Made by a program: the position numbers and the translations under genes. Below the pieces are notes generated by a model. That model did not search any database and was not told where the DNA came from. It saw only the letters and a list, made by a program, of their open reading frames with translations. From Bimastos eiseni (Eukaryota > Annelida > Clitellata > Crassiclitellata > Lumbricidae), in the NCBI GenBank assembly GCA_959347315.1, contig OY365809.1, forward strand, positions 6,984,853 through 7,048,852: 64,000 nucleotides of DNA. The letters run 5' to 3'. Positions 45,540 to 57,300 of this stretch are shown here, in pieces; the stretch's first letter is position 1; the number at the start of each line of letters is the position of its first letter.

Positions 45540-45577
45540 CATGATGACAGATCCGTTGGCAATGCCAATGATGAATA
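43807..45577 (+). mobile_element. RLE-type non-LTR retrotransposon, copy C2 (second family)
   Basis: A 1.8-kb 5'-truncated element that begins inside the reverse transcriptase palm and ends in AATGATGAATAATAAATAAT before an AAT microsatellite. It is related to copies A and B by protein motifs (YLDDLTLGG, CCHC, RPD...DATV) but clearly diverged, so the window holds two families with the same target preference. Confidence 0.9.
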
Positions 45578-45580
45578 ATA

Positions 45581-45639
<59 letters not shown>

Positions 45640-45680
45640 CAATAATAATAATAATAAAAATTATTATTATTATTATTAAT
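45574..45680 (+). repeat. (AAT)n/(ATT)n microsatellite downstream of C2
   Basis: AAT repeats of about 80 bp, then a short ATT run that makes an inverted repeat with them. Confidence 0.9.
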
Positions 45681-46407
45681 ATATTGATAGAAGACCTATA
45701 AACTATGTTCCTAATCGTGATCTCTAGATTTTTACATCGGCGAGTAACGACGTCGCGGGAACCATCCACATTCACAAACACTCTTAGCCTATCGTCAAAC
45801 CAAGACCGAAATAAAATAATTATTATTATGAATGAAGTAATAAGTGGATTAACAAAGAAAATAATATCATAATGTCAGACAACCTGATTAGCATAAAGCA
45901 ACGCAATACCAAAATACCGGTACTGTAGGCCTACTGTAAGACTAAACATATAAATATATGCCCACTTTTATGGCCTATCTATCTACCTAAACGTTTTTCT
46001 TGTTAATCTTTGAACAAACTGATCCAGAACGTTTTCCAAATTTATTTCTTTGGGTATATTCTTTGTACAGCAGCTCATTTTCAAGACCAATTCTGATTCT
46101 TCGTCGAAGTTCTCAGAAGTATCTCTTACATTGTAGAAACGACGCAGTAATAAGACCAAATAACGAACGTCAACAGCGACGTCGTTAGATGGCGGCACAT
46201 GGTAACAATTGATTGCATAGGCTCAGATGGGAAACATATATATTTTATATTCTATTATGCTATAATGACATGTGACTTACTTATAAATTGCATTATATTA
46301 TATACTTTCATATTTCGAAGTAACTTTTCTGTGAATGAGCGAACTAAATAGTTATTACCGTTAGTAAGTTTTGTCATTGGAAACTTTTTTTAGATGCCCA
46401 AACACGC
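45681..46407. other. Intergenic stretch, no gene recognised
   Basis: AT-rich; the short open frames near 45983-46198 have no support. The last 100 bp could carry the proximal sequence element of the U2-like locus, but I cannot identify one. Confidence 0.5.
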
Positions 46408-46415
46408 TATAAAAG
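46408..46415 (+). promoter_or_regulatory. TATA box upstream of the U2-like RNA
   Basis: TATAAAAG lies 29 bp before the first base of the U2-like sequence. Sea urchin U2 genes are known to need a TATA sequence, unlike vertebrate U2 genes, so the spacing is meaningful if the host is an echinoderm. Confidence 0.5.
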
Positions 46416-46436
46416 ACCTCTGGATAACACGTCGTT

Positions 46437-46608
46437 GTCGCTTCTCGGCCTGTTGGCTAAGATCAAAGCGTTTACAGTTTAATACCTGATATGTACTTTA
46501 ACCAGGTTGCGTGACGCCGATGTTACTGGCTCTCGGCCTAGGCTGGTGATCAGATAATCCCTGATCCGCTGTCCCTGGTTTTAGTACCTCCCCAGTGATC
46601 CCACTGAG
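46437..46608 (+). ncRNA. U2 snRNA-like sequence, diverged or pseudogenic
   Basis: The 5' end CGCTTCTCGGCCTGTTGGCT then AAGATCAA is nearly identical to the universal U2 5' domain. AGTTTAATACCTGATA matches the next conserved block, and CCTGGTTTTAGTACCTCC matches the 3' stem-loop IV. Between GATCAA and AGTTTAAT, however, there are only 9 bases instead of about 20, so the GTAGTA branch-point-recognition segment is absent. No clear Sm site (AUUUUUG-type) is present and the middle is unalignable. It may be a U2 retropseudogene or a divergent U2-like RNA. The TATA box at the right spacing argues against a simple processed copy. Confidence 0.6.
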
Positions 46609-47856
46609 GAAGAAATTCAAAACAAATAAAACAGCCTAGGCTTACTACGTTATGGGCGTACTGGTTCGTAACATTCCCATCTGGGGAATCTCTGCAGAGA
46701 GGTCTTCTGCTGTTTGTTAGGGTGCTCAAAAGGAGAACGGCTAGAAGTTGAATGAAAACCTCCGATCAGCCAAAAAAGCACACGTTATTACAAAGCAGAA
46801 GCTTGACAGGTAGTGTTAGACCGTAAGGCAGTGCTGTCCAACACGCCGATCGCATGAGGCCTCTGTGTGGATTTTAAGTGACCCGCTCGGGCTTGCAGAA
46901 TTTGCAATTTTTAAAAATGAAGTAAAGACAAGTAGTCGCTTGCCTATTTTCATAATTGGCTCATCAACATGATGATAATCATGTCATTGTCATCGCTATC
47001 CTTAAAAATAATCACCATGAACATCGTCGTCGTACCTAGTTTATTTGCTACGGGCGGTATATCACCAGTTTGCATTGCTACATCCACATGGTAGGCCTAG
47101 AGCTGATCCGATTTCAGACCAAATGTCAGGTTCCTCATTAAATTTTAACCGCGCTTCGTAGGTTGCTGTAGTGCGATGGTACAGCAGGCCCCCGATTTAT
47201 GTCCTAGAAACACATTCCTTAGTACTCAGAAATTTACAAACCAAAATAGGTCATGGCGATGTCTATGACATTAGGATGCCAAATCTTTAAAATATTGAAT
47301 TTAGGCCTATCTGCAGAAATAAAAAAGTTTCTCAGTTCCTCGATTTCCGGGGTTTTCGGGTTCCCTGATTCCCATTTCCCCGAGTAACCAATTACCAGCG
47401 GGGATGCAGTAGTAGTAGGTGGAGGAGTTGGAAGTAGTAGTGGTGGCAGTAGCAGTAGTGCTATTGAAGCGGTAGTAGTAGCCTACGGTATAGTACCAAC
47501 TGACATTTGCATGTGACTTATTATATCAGTTGTTACCTTGGTTGCTTTTCATTTCTAAGGCACGGAATAGCACGCGAGTTTGATTGAACTATTAATAACA
47601 ATAAATAAAAACTTATAATTGCAAATTATTTTTATAGACTGATTTAATTAATTACTTTATTCAAAATTGTCGTACGTTGGCTACTTAACGCAGAGAGTGG
47701 CGCCAGCCTAGAACGCAGCGGATGGTTTTGGCACCATCCTTCAACTTCCGTATTTCCATCATTCCCAGACGAACGCTGAGCGCATGTCTCGTAAGAGGAT
47801 AGTTCGAGAAGAGCAGAAGAAGCACAAGAAGGAGAGCACCACCGGGGATCGAACCC
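46609..47856. other. Intergenic stretch upstream of the potassium channel
   Basis: Holds TAG-like and GTAGTAG triplets near 47408-47485. The last ~150 bp are probably 5' UTR of the channel gene. A CAGTGCTGTCCAACACGCCG sequence near 46831 resembles one end of a hAT transposon, but no partner end was found. Confidence 0.5.
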
Positions 47857-48174
47857 ATGTCGCAACGTGGCGACTCGTCTGGCTCTCAAACCATTCAGAA
47901 GGAGGAGCGGGACAGAAGATCGGTCTACGAAGATCTTTCGGATACGGTGCCCACCGCAGGGCAGTTGCGTCTGGCCGCCCTCAAGAAACGCTTGAGGTTG
48001 CTCGGGAGGTTCCTGTCGTCCCATCTCGGTCTGCTGACCATCGTTGTCCTGTACGCAGTCGCTGGAGGGGTGATCTTTCAACAGCTGGAAGCGACCAATG
48101 AGAAGAGCGAGTGCGTTGCAGCGGAGGAACTCTACGAGGAACTGGAATCGTTCTTCGTGGGAACCATCTGGGAG
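47857..48174 (+). CDS. K2P channel exon 1 (residues 1-106)
   Basis: Starts [10 protein letters not shown] and ends FFVGTIWE before donor GTAAAT (phase 0). Holds the N-terminal cytoplasmic segment, TM1 and the first part of the extracellular cap. An upstream ATG at 47784 is in another frame. Confidence 0.88.
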
Positions 48175-51107
48175 GTAAATGGATCGTAGATTCACCACAG
48201 CATTGCCAAATTATCAATTGCATAATTATGGTGCATCCAATGCACTGACTATCCGGTATCCATGGAAACGTTGCCTTTGATGCGATTGAATTTGAAATGT
48301 TGCTCTCTTAGTTCTTCCAGTGCATAATATTAGAATAATTTTCCTATAATTTCAAACTGACAATCCTTCCCTTCCCTCTACCTTCCTCCCCGTTTCAGTT
48401 CTAAACACCATCCTTCTGATCCATCTGAATGTCTGACCCCTTTGGACCTCGACCTGGTACTGATTTCACCCATCTCGCCTGTCGATCATGTTTTAATTAA
48501 GCCACCTGTGAATAAGATGGTTCCTGCGACTTGCCTTTATATTGGGCGCTGTATACACAGACCACCTGCAGACCTGTGGGCGCTGAGCAGTTGATTGCAC
48601 TCTGGCGTGCAGAGCTTCTCGTATCCTCTGTCAGGTTGACTAGTCCTTCGTTCGCTAGACGGTGGCGTTATTAAATCAGATTTAAAATGGGATGAGAGCT
48701 TTGCATGGCAGAAGGTAGGCAACCTACCCAGGTTTAGAAAACATGATTTCTACTGGCTTTTAGCTGTCGTTATGTGTTTAATTAAACCGGTGTTCAATGA
48801 GTGCGTAGCATTGACCAGAAGAGATCACCTATACGTTAATTTGCAGCATGAATGAATGAGTTAATCTGTTTCATGCGACCAGGTGTCGGCGACCTACCGT
48901 AGCGATGACGATGAATACGAAGCTTCATCCGTCTATCGTCAGCTGTTAGTTCAGTTCCGTGACCAGGTCATGGGTCTCCAGGCGAATGGACGATACGACG
49001 GTCGCAACTGCACTCTGCTCGGCAGCGACAGCCAACCGTACAAGTGGTCCTTCATGGGGGCACTCTTCTTCGCTTGCACAGTCTTCACCACTGTAGGTAC
49101 GTTGGACCATCAGGTACGCATGTGGGGGAACTGGAAAGGGAAGGCACGACGAAAGAGGAGTAGATGGCTGGAGGATAACGGATGAGAGATCGAGGCTGGG
49201 AGAGAGAGGGAGGGCACAGAAAAAAGTACGTTGGGATTTGGGAGTAGGCTCGAAGGGTTAGCACAGGCAAGGGCATGATTTAGAACAGCGCTTACCAAGC
49301 TGTGTTCCGCGGAACCCTAGGGTTCCGTGAAGTGAAGACAAGGGTTCCTCGGAGAACTTTCAGTGTTAACAAATGGAGACTTTTGGCTTAACATTTTGTG
49401 TATATGCTTACTTAACTTTATAAATGAAAGAGAGTTCATGTCATTGTCATCGAAATCAATGTTGTTGTTAATCTAATCTAGGTCTAAGCCTAAAATTGTC
49501 TGCATTCTCAAGCATTTGTAACTACAACAGAATATGTTTAGTTTTATAGACGGGGGTTTCGCCGAAAAATGTAGATCAAAGACTTTCCCAGCAAACAAAG
49601 ATCGGGAAACGCTGATTTAGAAGCAGAGGGCAAGAGTGTAAAGAAGGCATATATCTTCATTTAATCTTCATATCTTCATATATCTTCATTTAATAGAAAA
49701 CAGTCACAAACTGACACACCGCAGTTAGTTACAGAAGGTGAAAATCGGTTGTTGAAGAGAGGAGACGAGAGGACAACAAGACCGGACAAAACAGGACAGA
49801 GCAGGACAAAGCATGAAAGGATAGAAATTTTAGTCTGTTAAAGCCTGCATTGTGTCCGTGTATGTGTTGTAGGCTACGGGAACATCGCCCCTCGGACTCA
49901 GTGGGGTCGCGCTGTGTGCATAGCGTACGCTGTCGTCGGCATTCCGCTCATGTTGCTCTGTCTTGCCAATCTCGGTGATGCTCTGGCCAAGCTCTTCCGG
50001 TTCCTCTACACTCAGGTCTGCTGCTGCGGCTGCTGTCGTCCCATCGTCATCCGAAGTCGACCGCAGTCGGAGCACGACTCCTCCAGGAGTAACGGAGGAG
50101 AGCTCAGCAAGCAGGGAAGCATCCACGAGGCCTGGAAGAGCCAGTACGAACGGCGCAAGTCCGCCACCGCCGTCAACGAACCATCCAATGACGTAGAGGT
50201 CCTCGTCGAAGACGATCAACAGGGGGCGAACGAAGAGGACGATGACGACGACGAAGATGAGGACGCTTTTGACGATATCGATAACGCGGACTATAACCAT
50301 ATCAGCGTTCCATTGACCATCATACTCGGGGTCATCGCCGGATATATCTTCCTCGGAACGGTCATCTTCGGTCTGTGGGAAGGGTGGCCCGCACTGGACG
50401 CCGCCTACTACTGCTTCATTACCATCTCCACCATTGGCTTCGGGGACATCGTTCCGGGTTTCGCCAATGGAGGGTCCGGTGGGACGTATGAGATGCTCGG
50501 AGCGGCGCTGTACATGCTGTTCGGCATGGCGACGCTCTCTATGTGCTTCACTCTGGTACAGGACCAGATGGTCGTCAAGTTTCGTCTGATGGCCAAGAAG
50601 GTTCAGAAGGTGTTCAAGAAGAATAAGACGGACGAGGACATATACGTCAGCAGCAGGGAGTCCATCGACGACCAACAGACCGGAACTGCCAACAGGGACC
50701 ACTTCCTCCAGATGAGACGACAGCGGAGGGCGGCCAGACTGAAGTTCAAGTGGATACGAAAGACCCTTAATAGACACAGAAAGGTCAAGAGGTTGTCCGA
50801 CGCTGAAGCAGGGCTACAGGAAGTCACGGAGAGGGTTGGCGAATCACCCACCAGTGACCACCCACCACCTCTGGTAAAGCAACGCAATGGTGGTGGTTCC
50901 ATTAACCTTGGGTTCGGGATTGAGGATGTAGGACAACAGAAACATCAGCCTCTGCAGCAGCAGCAGCATCCTGTACGACCTTCGAGAAGAGCATCGAACA
51001 TCCGACGACTGTCCAACAGAAGAGCAGCTTCAACGCGTTTTAACGACAGACTGAAAAACATCCAACAACGCCCGCTTCCAAATGTCGACGAACTATCGGC
51101 GAAATAG
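47857..51107 (+). CDS. Two-pore-domain potassium channel (gene span, 3 exons)
   Basis: A 588-residue K2P channel subunit, two of which form a plasma-membrane background K+ channel. TM1 is at about residues 57-76. Pore loop 1 has filter TTVGYG (175-180) after an extracellular cap with an NCT glycosylation sequon at Asn148. TM2 is at about 192-210. A cytoplasmic loop of about 110 residues follows, with a cysteine cluster (CCCGCC) and a run of 10 acidic residues. TM3 is at about 323-343, pore 2 TIGFGD at 364-369 and TM4 at about 387-407. The C-terminal tail is long (~180 residues), basic, and Gln/Ser-rich. The long TM2-TM3 loop recalls TRESK (KCNK18), but the tail does not, so the subfamily is left open. 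Exon phases close exactly. Confidence 0.9.
48883..49096 (+). CDS. K2P channel exon 2 (residues 107-177)
   Basis: [20 protein letters not shown] onward to FACTVFTTV plus one base, after CGACCAG and before GTACGT. It ends inside the first selectivity filter, whose split Gly codon is completed by exon 3. Confidence 0.9.
49286..49614. mobile_element. hAT-type MITE in K2P intron 2
   Basis: A 329-bp element with ends CAGCGCTTACCAAGC and (inverted) CAGCGTTTCCCGATC. An exact 8-bp duplication ATTTAGAA lies at 49278-49285 and 49615-49622. The interior starts with a GGAACCCTAGGGTTCC palindrome and has no ORF. It lies wholly within the channel's second intron. Confidence 0.92.
49873..51107 (+). CDS. K2P channel exon 3 (residues 178-588, stop)
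   Basis: Begins by completing the filter as [14 protein letters not shown] after TTGTAG. It contains TM2, the acidic loop, TM3, pore 2, TM4 and the whole C-terminus to TAG at 51105-51107. The antisense long frame is a shadow of this GC-rich exon. Confidence 0.92.
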
Positions 51108-52167
51108 CACAGCATCTAGATTCTGAATCGCATTCTGATCTGCTTTTCCTTTTAAGACGACGTACTTCCGCCGTTCCAGGCTAAGAAGTAAGAATGGTTC
51201 CAGACTCGTGGAAGAATCCATCGTTAAATCGAGTTCATTCACGGGAAGAATAATCAGAACTCCATTCCATGCGGACCACGAATATTTATGAAAGGACGCC
51301 TTATAAATAGCCAACTGCGAAATGTGTTTGAGGCACGTAAAAGATCGCATTGAATGATGGACATGTCACAGGAGGATAACCCACGTCTAGTACATTCTGA
51401 GATACTGACATTGTACATAAAATGAACACGAACATGGCTATTTCATGAACAGTTTCGGATCTTGAGCAATATAGCGCCGATGAAAAACGAAGTAGGTCTA
51501 CAGAACTATGTGGAAAACTTTAAGACTTGATTGTTATCAATCAATTATTCGGTACAAGCGCTATCGTGTTGCTTGGCTGTGTTATGACTCAAGAGTTCAC
51601 TTCGCGTCCTTGAATTTGAACGCGTTGTTGACATCACAAAGGGGCTTGAAGTATTCGATTACAGAATCAAATGACTGGAGGCTAATACATAGTCTCAGTC
51701 GGAGTTAACCGACAATCGTAACTGTACATTAGCATAGACATATAGGACAAACTGCCAGATCGCAGTTGGATTATCACAAATGTGCGTTGTTCTGACTTGA
51801 ACCTGAAAACGACGCTAATGATGTAATCATCGAATTCCAAGAACTGCTATTTGTACTTGCTCATAATCATATGCAGACTGCATCTGCCAAATCAATATTA
51901 GCGCTGTTGATCGTTATTGCCGCTGTCATTATGCAGGGTAGCAGACATACCCTACAGATATACGTCTATCAACGCATACTAAATATTGCGTAGGGTACTT
52001 TGGTCGAGTGCCACACAGCTCCCGACATTCGCTATAAAAGCGAAGAACCGAAACACAGGAAAACAAACGTGCAATGAAACCATAGGCCTTAGAATAGCAG
52101 TCGCAAGGCGTATTCATCGATAATTTCGGTTTGTTCATCAACTAATTTTATCAAAGGATAGTCCAAT

Positions 52168-52208
<41 letters not shown>

Positions 52209-53658
52209 CCTACTATAGGGTGCGTTCACTTGGCCTTCGTATTCATTGTGAACAGAAGACCAGGTCAATACAATATAACAATGCCTGGAAGATGTAGAGC
52301 CGACAGCTGTACACGATAGCAACTTGAATCTTAACACTGGGACATTATGGTTTCTATTTTATTACTGGTCAGCTGCTGTCGATAAATCTTATGTTTATTC
52401 CCGGTCTCTCTGGTTCTGCCAGCGATTTTAATCTAGGGTGTGATCTAGGGTGATGTGGGGGCGGGAAAGAGGTCACTCTGAAGTTTAAGCCTACAATAGT
52501 TTTATTAAAATAATTATACACTGTTGAAACATTGATATTTGCATAGATTTTATAACAAATCTTCCAAGCATTACTGTAAGATAACTTATATTATGTCACA
52601 ATATGCACATATCTTAATTTGCAGGTTTCCACAAGTAGACAAAACTTAAGCTGGTCAAGTTTTGACCCTACTCCGGAAATTATTTGCCCTCTGAAAGACA
52701 ATTGAAGTACCGTCTCAGCCCCATAGGCCTATGATTGTGGTCTTGTCCTTGTACACAAATTCAGCATCCTCATAATTTCGCCAGACGCACTAACAGAGCA
52801 GCACTCCCTAAAAGAAATTCCTTTCAGCTTGTGAACGGACATCAGTTATGGTCTGTTGCACGGCATTTCTGTAAGTTGCTATTGTCATTACATTTTGTTT
52901 ATCCAATAAAAAATCCAAGATTACCAAGGTCATCAAACAATCATATTATTATTATAGGAGTCAAAGTGGAGTAATTTCCTTTAAAAAATGTTTTTATGCA
53001 TAAAGACCCAATGAATAATATCTCATCAATTTTTGCAATTGATATTTTTTAACAAAATGAAATCATCCAAATGAATCAAAATCTTCTCATCAAAACTTCA
53101 CATCAAAACTTCCCAAAACTTCTCATCAAAACTTCACAAATCTTCTCATCAAAACTGATCCAGAATGATAAGTGTTTCAAAGCAAAAGAAAGAACAACTA
53201 TTATATCAAGTATCAATACAAAAACATTTTAAAAACTTTAAAGCAAAACAGAAAATATGAACCAGTTAAATACATTAAAAAAACCAGTATGTTATAGATG
53301 GACGAAAAAAGGAGAATCTTTAAACATGCACATCGATTTTACAAATAGATACTTCTGAAAATTAAGGGTTGCTCATAAATAGTCATCTAAGGCCTAAAAA
53401 ATTTAAACAGTACCAATTTATTCAGATGTCACAAATTAATTATAAAAAATAATCATATGTGGAATCAAAGTCACAAGTCTATTTTATCCAAATTACACCA
53501 GCAGTTAACATAAGCCATCACATAGAAAGTGCATAAAATAGCCTACATGCAGTTTATAGCAAAGTAGCACAAGAATTGTCTACGGACAACTACACTAGGA
53601 ACAGTTAACGACAAGCTGCTACATTCCAATATGTAACAGAGGAGAACATAGTAACAGT
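51108..53658. other. Intergenic stretch between channel and cyclophilin genes
   Basis: The first few hundred bp are probably channel 3' UTR. A TA run lies at 52172-52206, and a cluster of TCTCATCAAAACTTCACA-like repeats at about 53082-53160. TTTATT at 53417-53422 is a possible poly(A) signal for the minus-strand cyclophilin. No gene was recognised. Confidence 0.5.
52172..52206. repeat. (TA)n microsatellite
   Basis: A pure TA run of about 35 bp followed by TAGGCCTA. Confidence 0.9.
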
Positions 53659-53959
53659 TAAGGCTGCCAATGGATACCCGGGTACCCGACCGAAGCAGAC
53701 TACCCGAGTAATGAAATTGGTTTTCGGGTACCCAAAATCCTGTAAAAATGTGCGATCTTACCTGAACCTGTGTCAGAAATATTCTGTTATTCATATTGGC
53801 TGACTGTCCGGTCAATGAAATCGATTCTTGGGTGCCCGACATTCCGTAAAAATGCGCAATTTTCTACATTTTCTAACAAAATATCCGCATGGTCGGGTAC
53901 CCGACCGCACGGGTCGACGAGCACCCGGGTCGTCATTTCAACATTTCTCGACAGCCTTA
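53659..53959. mobile_element. Non-autonomous DNA transposon with TAAGGCTG termini and GGGTACCCG modules
   Basis: A 301-bp element with ends TAAGGCTGCCAATGG and (inverted) TAAGGCTGTCGAGAA. An exact 8-bp duplication GTAACAGT lies at 53651-53658 and 53960-53967. The interior has repeated GGGTACCCG palindromes and an imperfect direct repeat (GGGTACCC...CTGTAAAAATG and GGGTGCCC...CCGTAAAAATG). No ORF. The 8-bp duplication suggests hAT, although the terminus does not start with CA. Confidence 0.88.
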
Positions 53960-54209
53960 GTAACAGTACAGCCCTGGGGCAAACAATCTACTACTGAATG
54001 GTTTCTTACAATGCATCATATTGAGAAAACAAAAGGACAAGACTAAGCCGAACTTGATTTGTAAATTGATATCGGACACAACAGTCTGGAGAGAACCGGT
54101 CTAGCAGATGAACAAAAGAACATCACAAGAAGCGAGAAGATAGATTTTCCACACACACTTTTGAAACAATGGCTGCCAACCGCTGGAGAGGCATCGGCTG
54201 TGGAAGACT

Positions 54210-54345
54210 TTAATGGATCAAACCGCTGTCCTCAATGATAACTTTGGCTTTCGTTTCTCCATTCGAATTACCCTGTGCCTCCATCTCCTCCACCACGTTA
54301 TAGCCACTGACAACTTGGCCAAAGACGACGTGCTTTCCATCTAGC
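54210..54345 (-). CDS. PPIA: Cyclophilin exon 5 (residues 142-186, stop)
   Basis: Completes Trp142, then [20 protein letters not shown], and ends EDSGLIH with TAA at 54212-54210. The acceptor is TTCAG on the minus strand. Confidence 0.92.
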
Positions 54346-57300
54346 CTGAACAACATCAATATTCTGACAACTTAGACGAACAGAAAACGTTTACATAAAT
54401 ACAACACCCAAAGATACCAATGTTGAAAAAGTTCACACATGGGATGCATAAGAAAAAGTTAAGCTCTTGTATCCATAGCAAAACGTAGCGAACCATCCAC
54501 TGATTTTCCACTCCAGCTCTTAAGTCAGGAATGAACAAATCATGCATACTAAAAAGTCCATCAAGTAAAACAAGCAAGCTTTTAGTCCCATAGTGGAAGA
54601 TACGGAAGGCACTCAATTCCCACTCTTCAGACCTAATTTAGCAATGAACAAAACACAAAGAGCCATTGCATAACACGCATTGCATTTCCACCTACCAAAA
54701 AGACCAAATTACACAGCTTGGAAATAGAACACATTAGTACAGGCAACATAACCAGAGCAGTTAGACTACTCCACTCGGCAAACATAACCAGCAATTTATT
54801 ACAGATTCTGTGCACCGAATGATTTAAGTACCAGATTCAAAGCAGAAAGTTGCGCAATTCAACATATCATCTTACCCATTTACGTGTCTTTTCCGTAGAA
54901 GTTTATCATTAGCATTAAAATAGCCCATCTGTGCCTGACAGCCATTCAGAATTACGTATTTGCAAAATAACTTTGGCACAGTGGCCAATTGGTGAGTGGC
55001 ACGATGGCCAATTGGTTAGAGCGGTCGGTAGGTAACACCCAGTGTGCGGGTTCGACTCTTGTCTGAGGTGTCACTGTGTAGGGACCTTGAGCAAGACCTT
55101 CGCGCACAACTGCTCTGTAGTACAACTGCAATTGCGCCGTTGAGGCGTGTGCACTTCTGAGCAAAAAATGTTGGAAGGGCGATATCAAATTTCAGAATTA
55201 AAATAAAATAAAATAAACTTACTATTATTCATCGGGTAACAATCCCTGTTTGGTAAATATTACATTTCTTCCTTTCTCAAAGTTATCTAGTTTACACATG
55301 TACAAAACAACAAGTATGCAGTGTTTTTGACAGGTCAAGTCCACTTCTGCCCCCATATATGCATCACCTGTGCTGAGGTTAATGAGATTAGACTCAACAC
55401 TTTAAATAAATTAAATAAATAAATTTACCAATCAGTCTTCTCTGTCGTGATGAAGAACTGCGATCCGTTGGTGTCCGGCCCAGCATTGGCCATCGACAAA
55501 AGCCCTTCAGCAAATTAATCAAAATTCATATAAGCTTTGAATGAAATTATCCAAAATTAGTAAATAAATGCAACTATTTAGTTGCAATAAGCCTATTTCA
55601 TTATACACAACTTCATTGGAGTGAATTAAAGATTAAATCCATCAGAAAATGTTCAATCTATAGGATCTTTCTGGCCCCACAATTTAGCAAACAGCGCTCA
55701 GGAGATCTTTCTCTTGCTCAACAATTTAATCAGTTAATATTATCATTTTTCATGTCTGATAACAAACCTACAAGGATCAGTACTGACATCGGTTCACAAT
55801 GCACAACAATTATACTACTTCAGTATAACAAAATGGTATTTGCTCTTAGACAAGGAACACTGAATTTGTAATCAACAGATAACATTCTCACACCTGTAAT
55901 CAATTCAAACTCCAGATGACATACAAGGATAAGAAGATTACCTTCATTATAAGATCAATATTAAGAGTAAAATTACAATATTGTGCGATGTAGTTACATC
56001 TCATGTCATTATTAACTTAGTTACTGTATTCAAACATAAATCAAAGGGAATAAATGAAAAGTTTAAAGCAATAAATTCTGTCTTAAAGCATTCAGGAGAT
56101 AAAACAACAAAACATAAGAAGAACCTGGTTTCGCATGTGCAATCAGGAAGTTTTCATCCTCGAATTTCTCGCCGTAGATGCTCTTGCCACCCGTTCCATT
56201 CTGACGTGTAAAATCTCCACCCTGGCACATAAACTCTGGAATAATACGGTGGAACGGACATGCCTTGTAGCCAAAACCCTTCTCACCTGTGCACAGAGCC
56301 CGGAAATTTTCTGAAACACATGGCAAATAGCAAGTATAAAAATGTAAAACTTTTCAAAACACAAATGAAAACAACGACGAAACAACATCATTGTGCATCA
56401 GGAATTGTTTACCTCATCAACATCACCCATAAAACAATGATCACACATGACCCAGAACCCAAAATCAATCAATCAACACTACAATAAAAATAACAAATTT
56501 ATTCGTCCTTTTAAAACTTACCCGCAGTTTTTGGAACAATATTCTTGAAAAGCTGAAAAATACAAAAACTTTTTAGATCAATACAATCAATACTTTTTAA
56601 ATCAATATATTCAAACTCAATACAGATAAGAAATATGATTCACTGCTATTTTTAGACATACAATGTAACACTAAAGGGTCATTGACCTACTCTGTACCTC
56701 CTTGGCCTAAGTCTAGTTAGACCAATCTGTTGCTTAACTAAGTTCACTCATCTTAAACAATGAACACCAATGAACCGTGCTTTGACAGTGTTCAGTTACA
56801 ATTACGTTAACTGTTAATAGTTAACGTTGGGAGCACACCCAAGAACGTCCGCTCACCTCAATAGCAATCAAGGTCAAGAGGTCGATTAACCACGTGACTG
56901 CCTATAAATTTGTAAATAATCAACAGCTGTAGCTCGAATGAAGAACGATTGCTATTTATAGCATGACGTCATTCATCCTCAACACGATTTACTATGTCTA
57001 AAATGCAAATCCGTGTAACAAACTCTCTTCTTAACAGTTTATCCAAAACGATGCTCTTAATTCTTACAGTTCATATCTCGAATAATCACCGCTTTAACAA
57101 TGCCATGAGTTTCTTAGTCACTTGGCACGCTTTCTCTTACAACCAGCCGCCATTTTGAAAGCCGAGTAGCGTCAACCGTTGTGCGAGGCCCCACCCTCTG
57201 TTGCGCCCTTTGCACGCCTGTCTTGTCGAAACTGGAACCACCGATGCCCTACGAAAATCACTCTCTAAGATCCGTCAAAGGTCATAATGTCCGTTGACTG

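Noticed and set aside
43807..46608. The RLE-type elements might be U2-gene-targeting (Utopia-like), since a U2-like sequence lies about 860 bp downstream
   Set aside because: None of the four copies is inserted in the U2-like sequence; all are in TAA-type microsatellites, so proximity is probably coincidence.
46831..46870. A hAT terminus (CAGTGCTGTCCAAC)
   Set aside because: No inverted partner or 8-bp duplication was found nearby, so the element end cannot be supported.
49830..50777. A 315-residue minus-strand frame opposite K2P exon 3
   Set aside because: Shadow of a GC-rich coding exon; the sense strand has clear K2P pores and matching splice phases.
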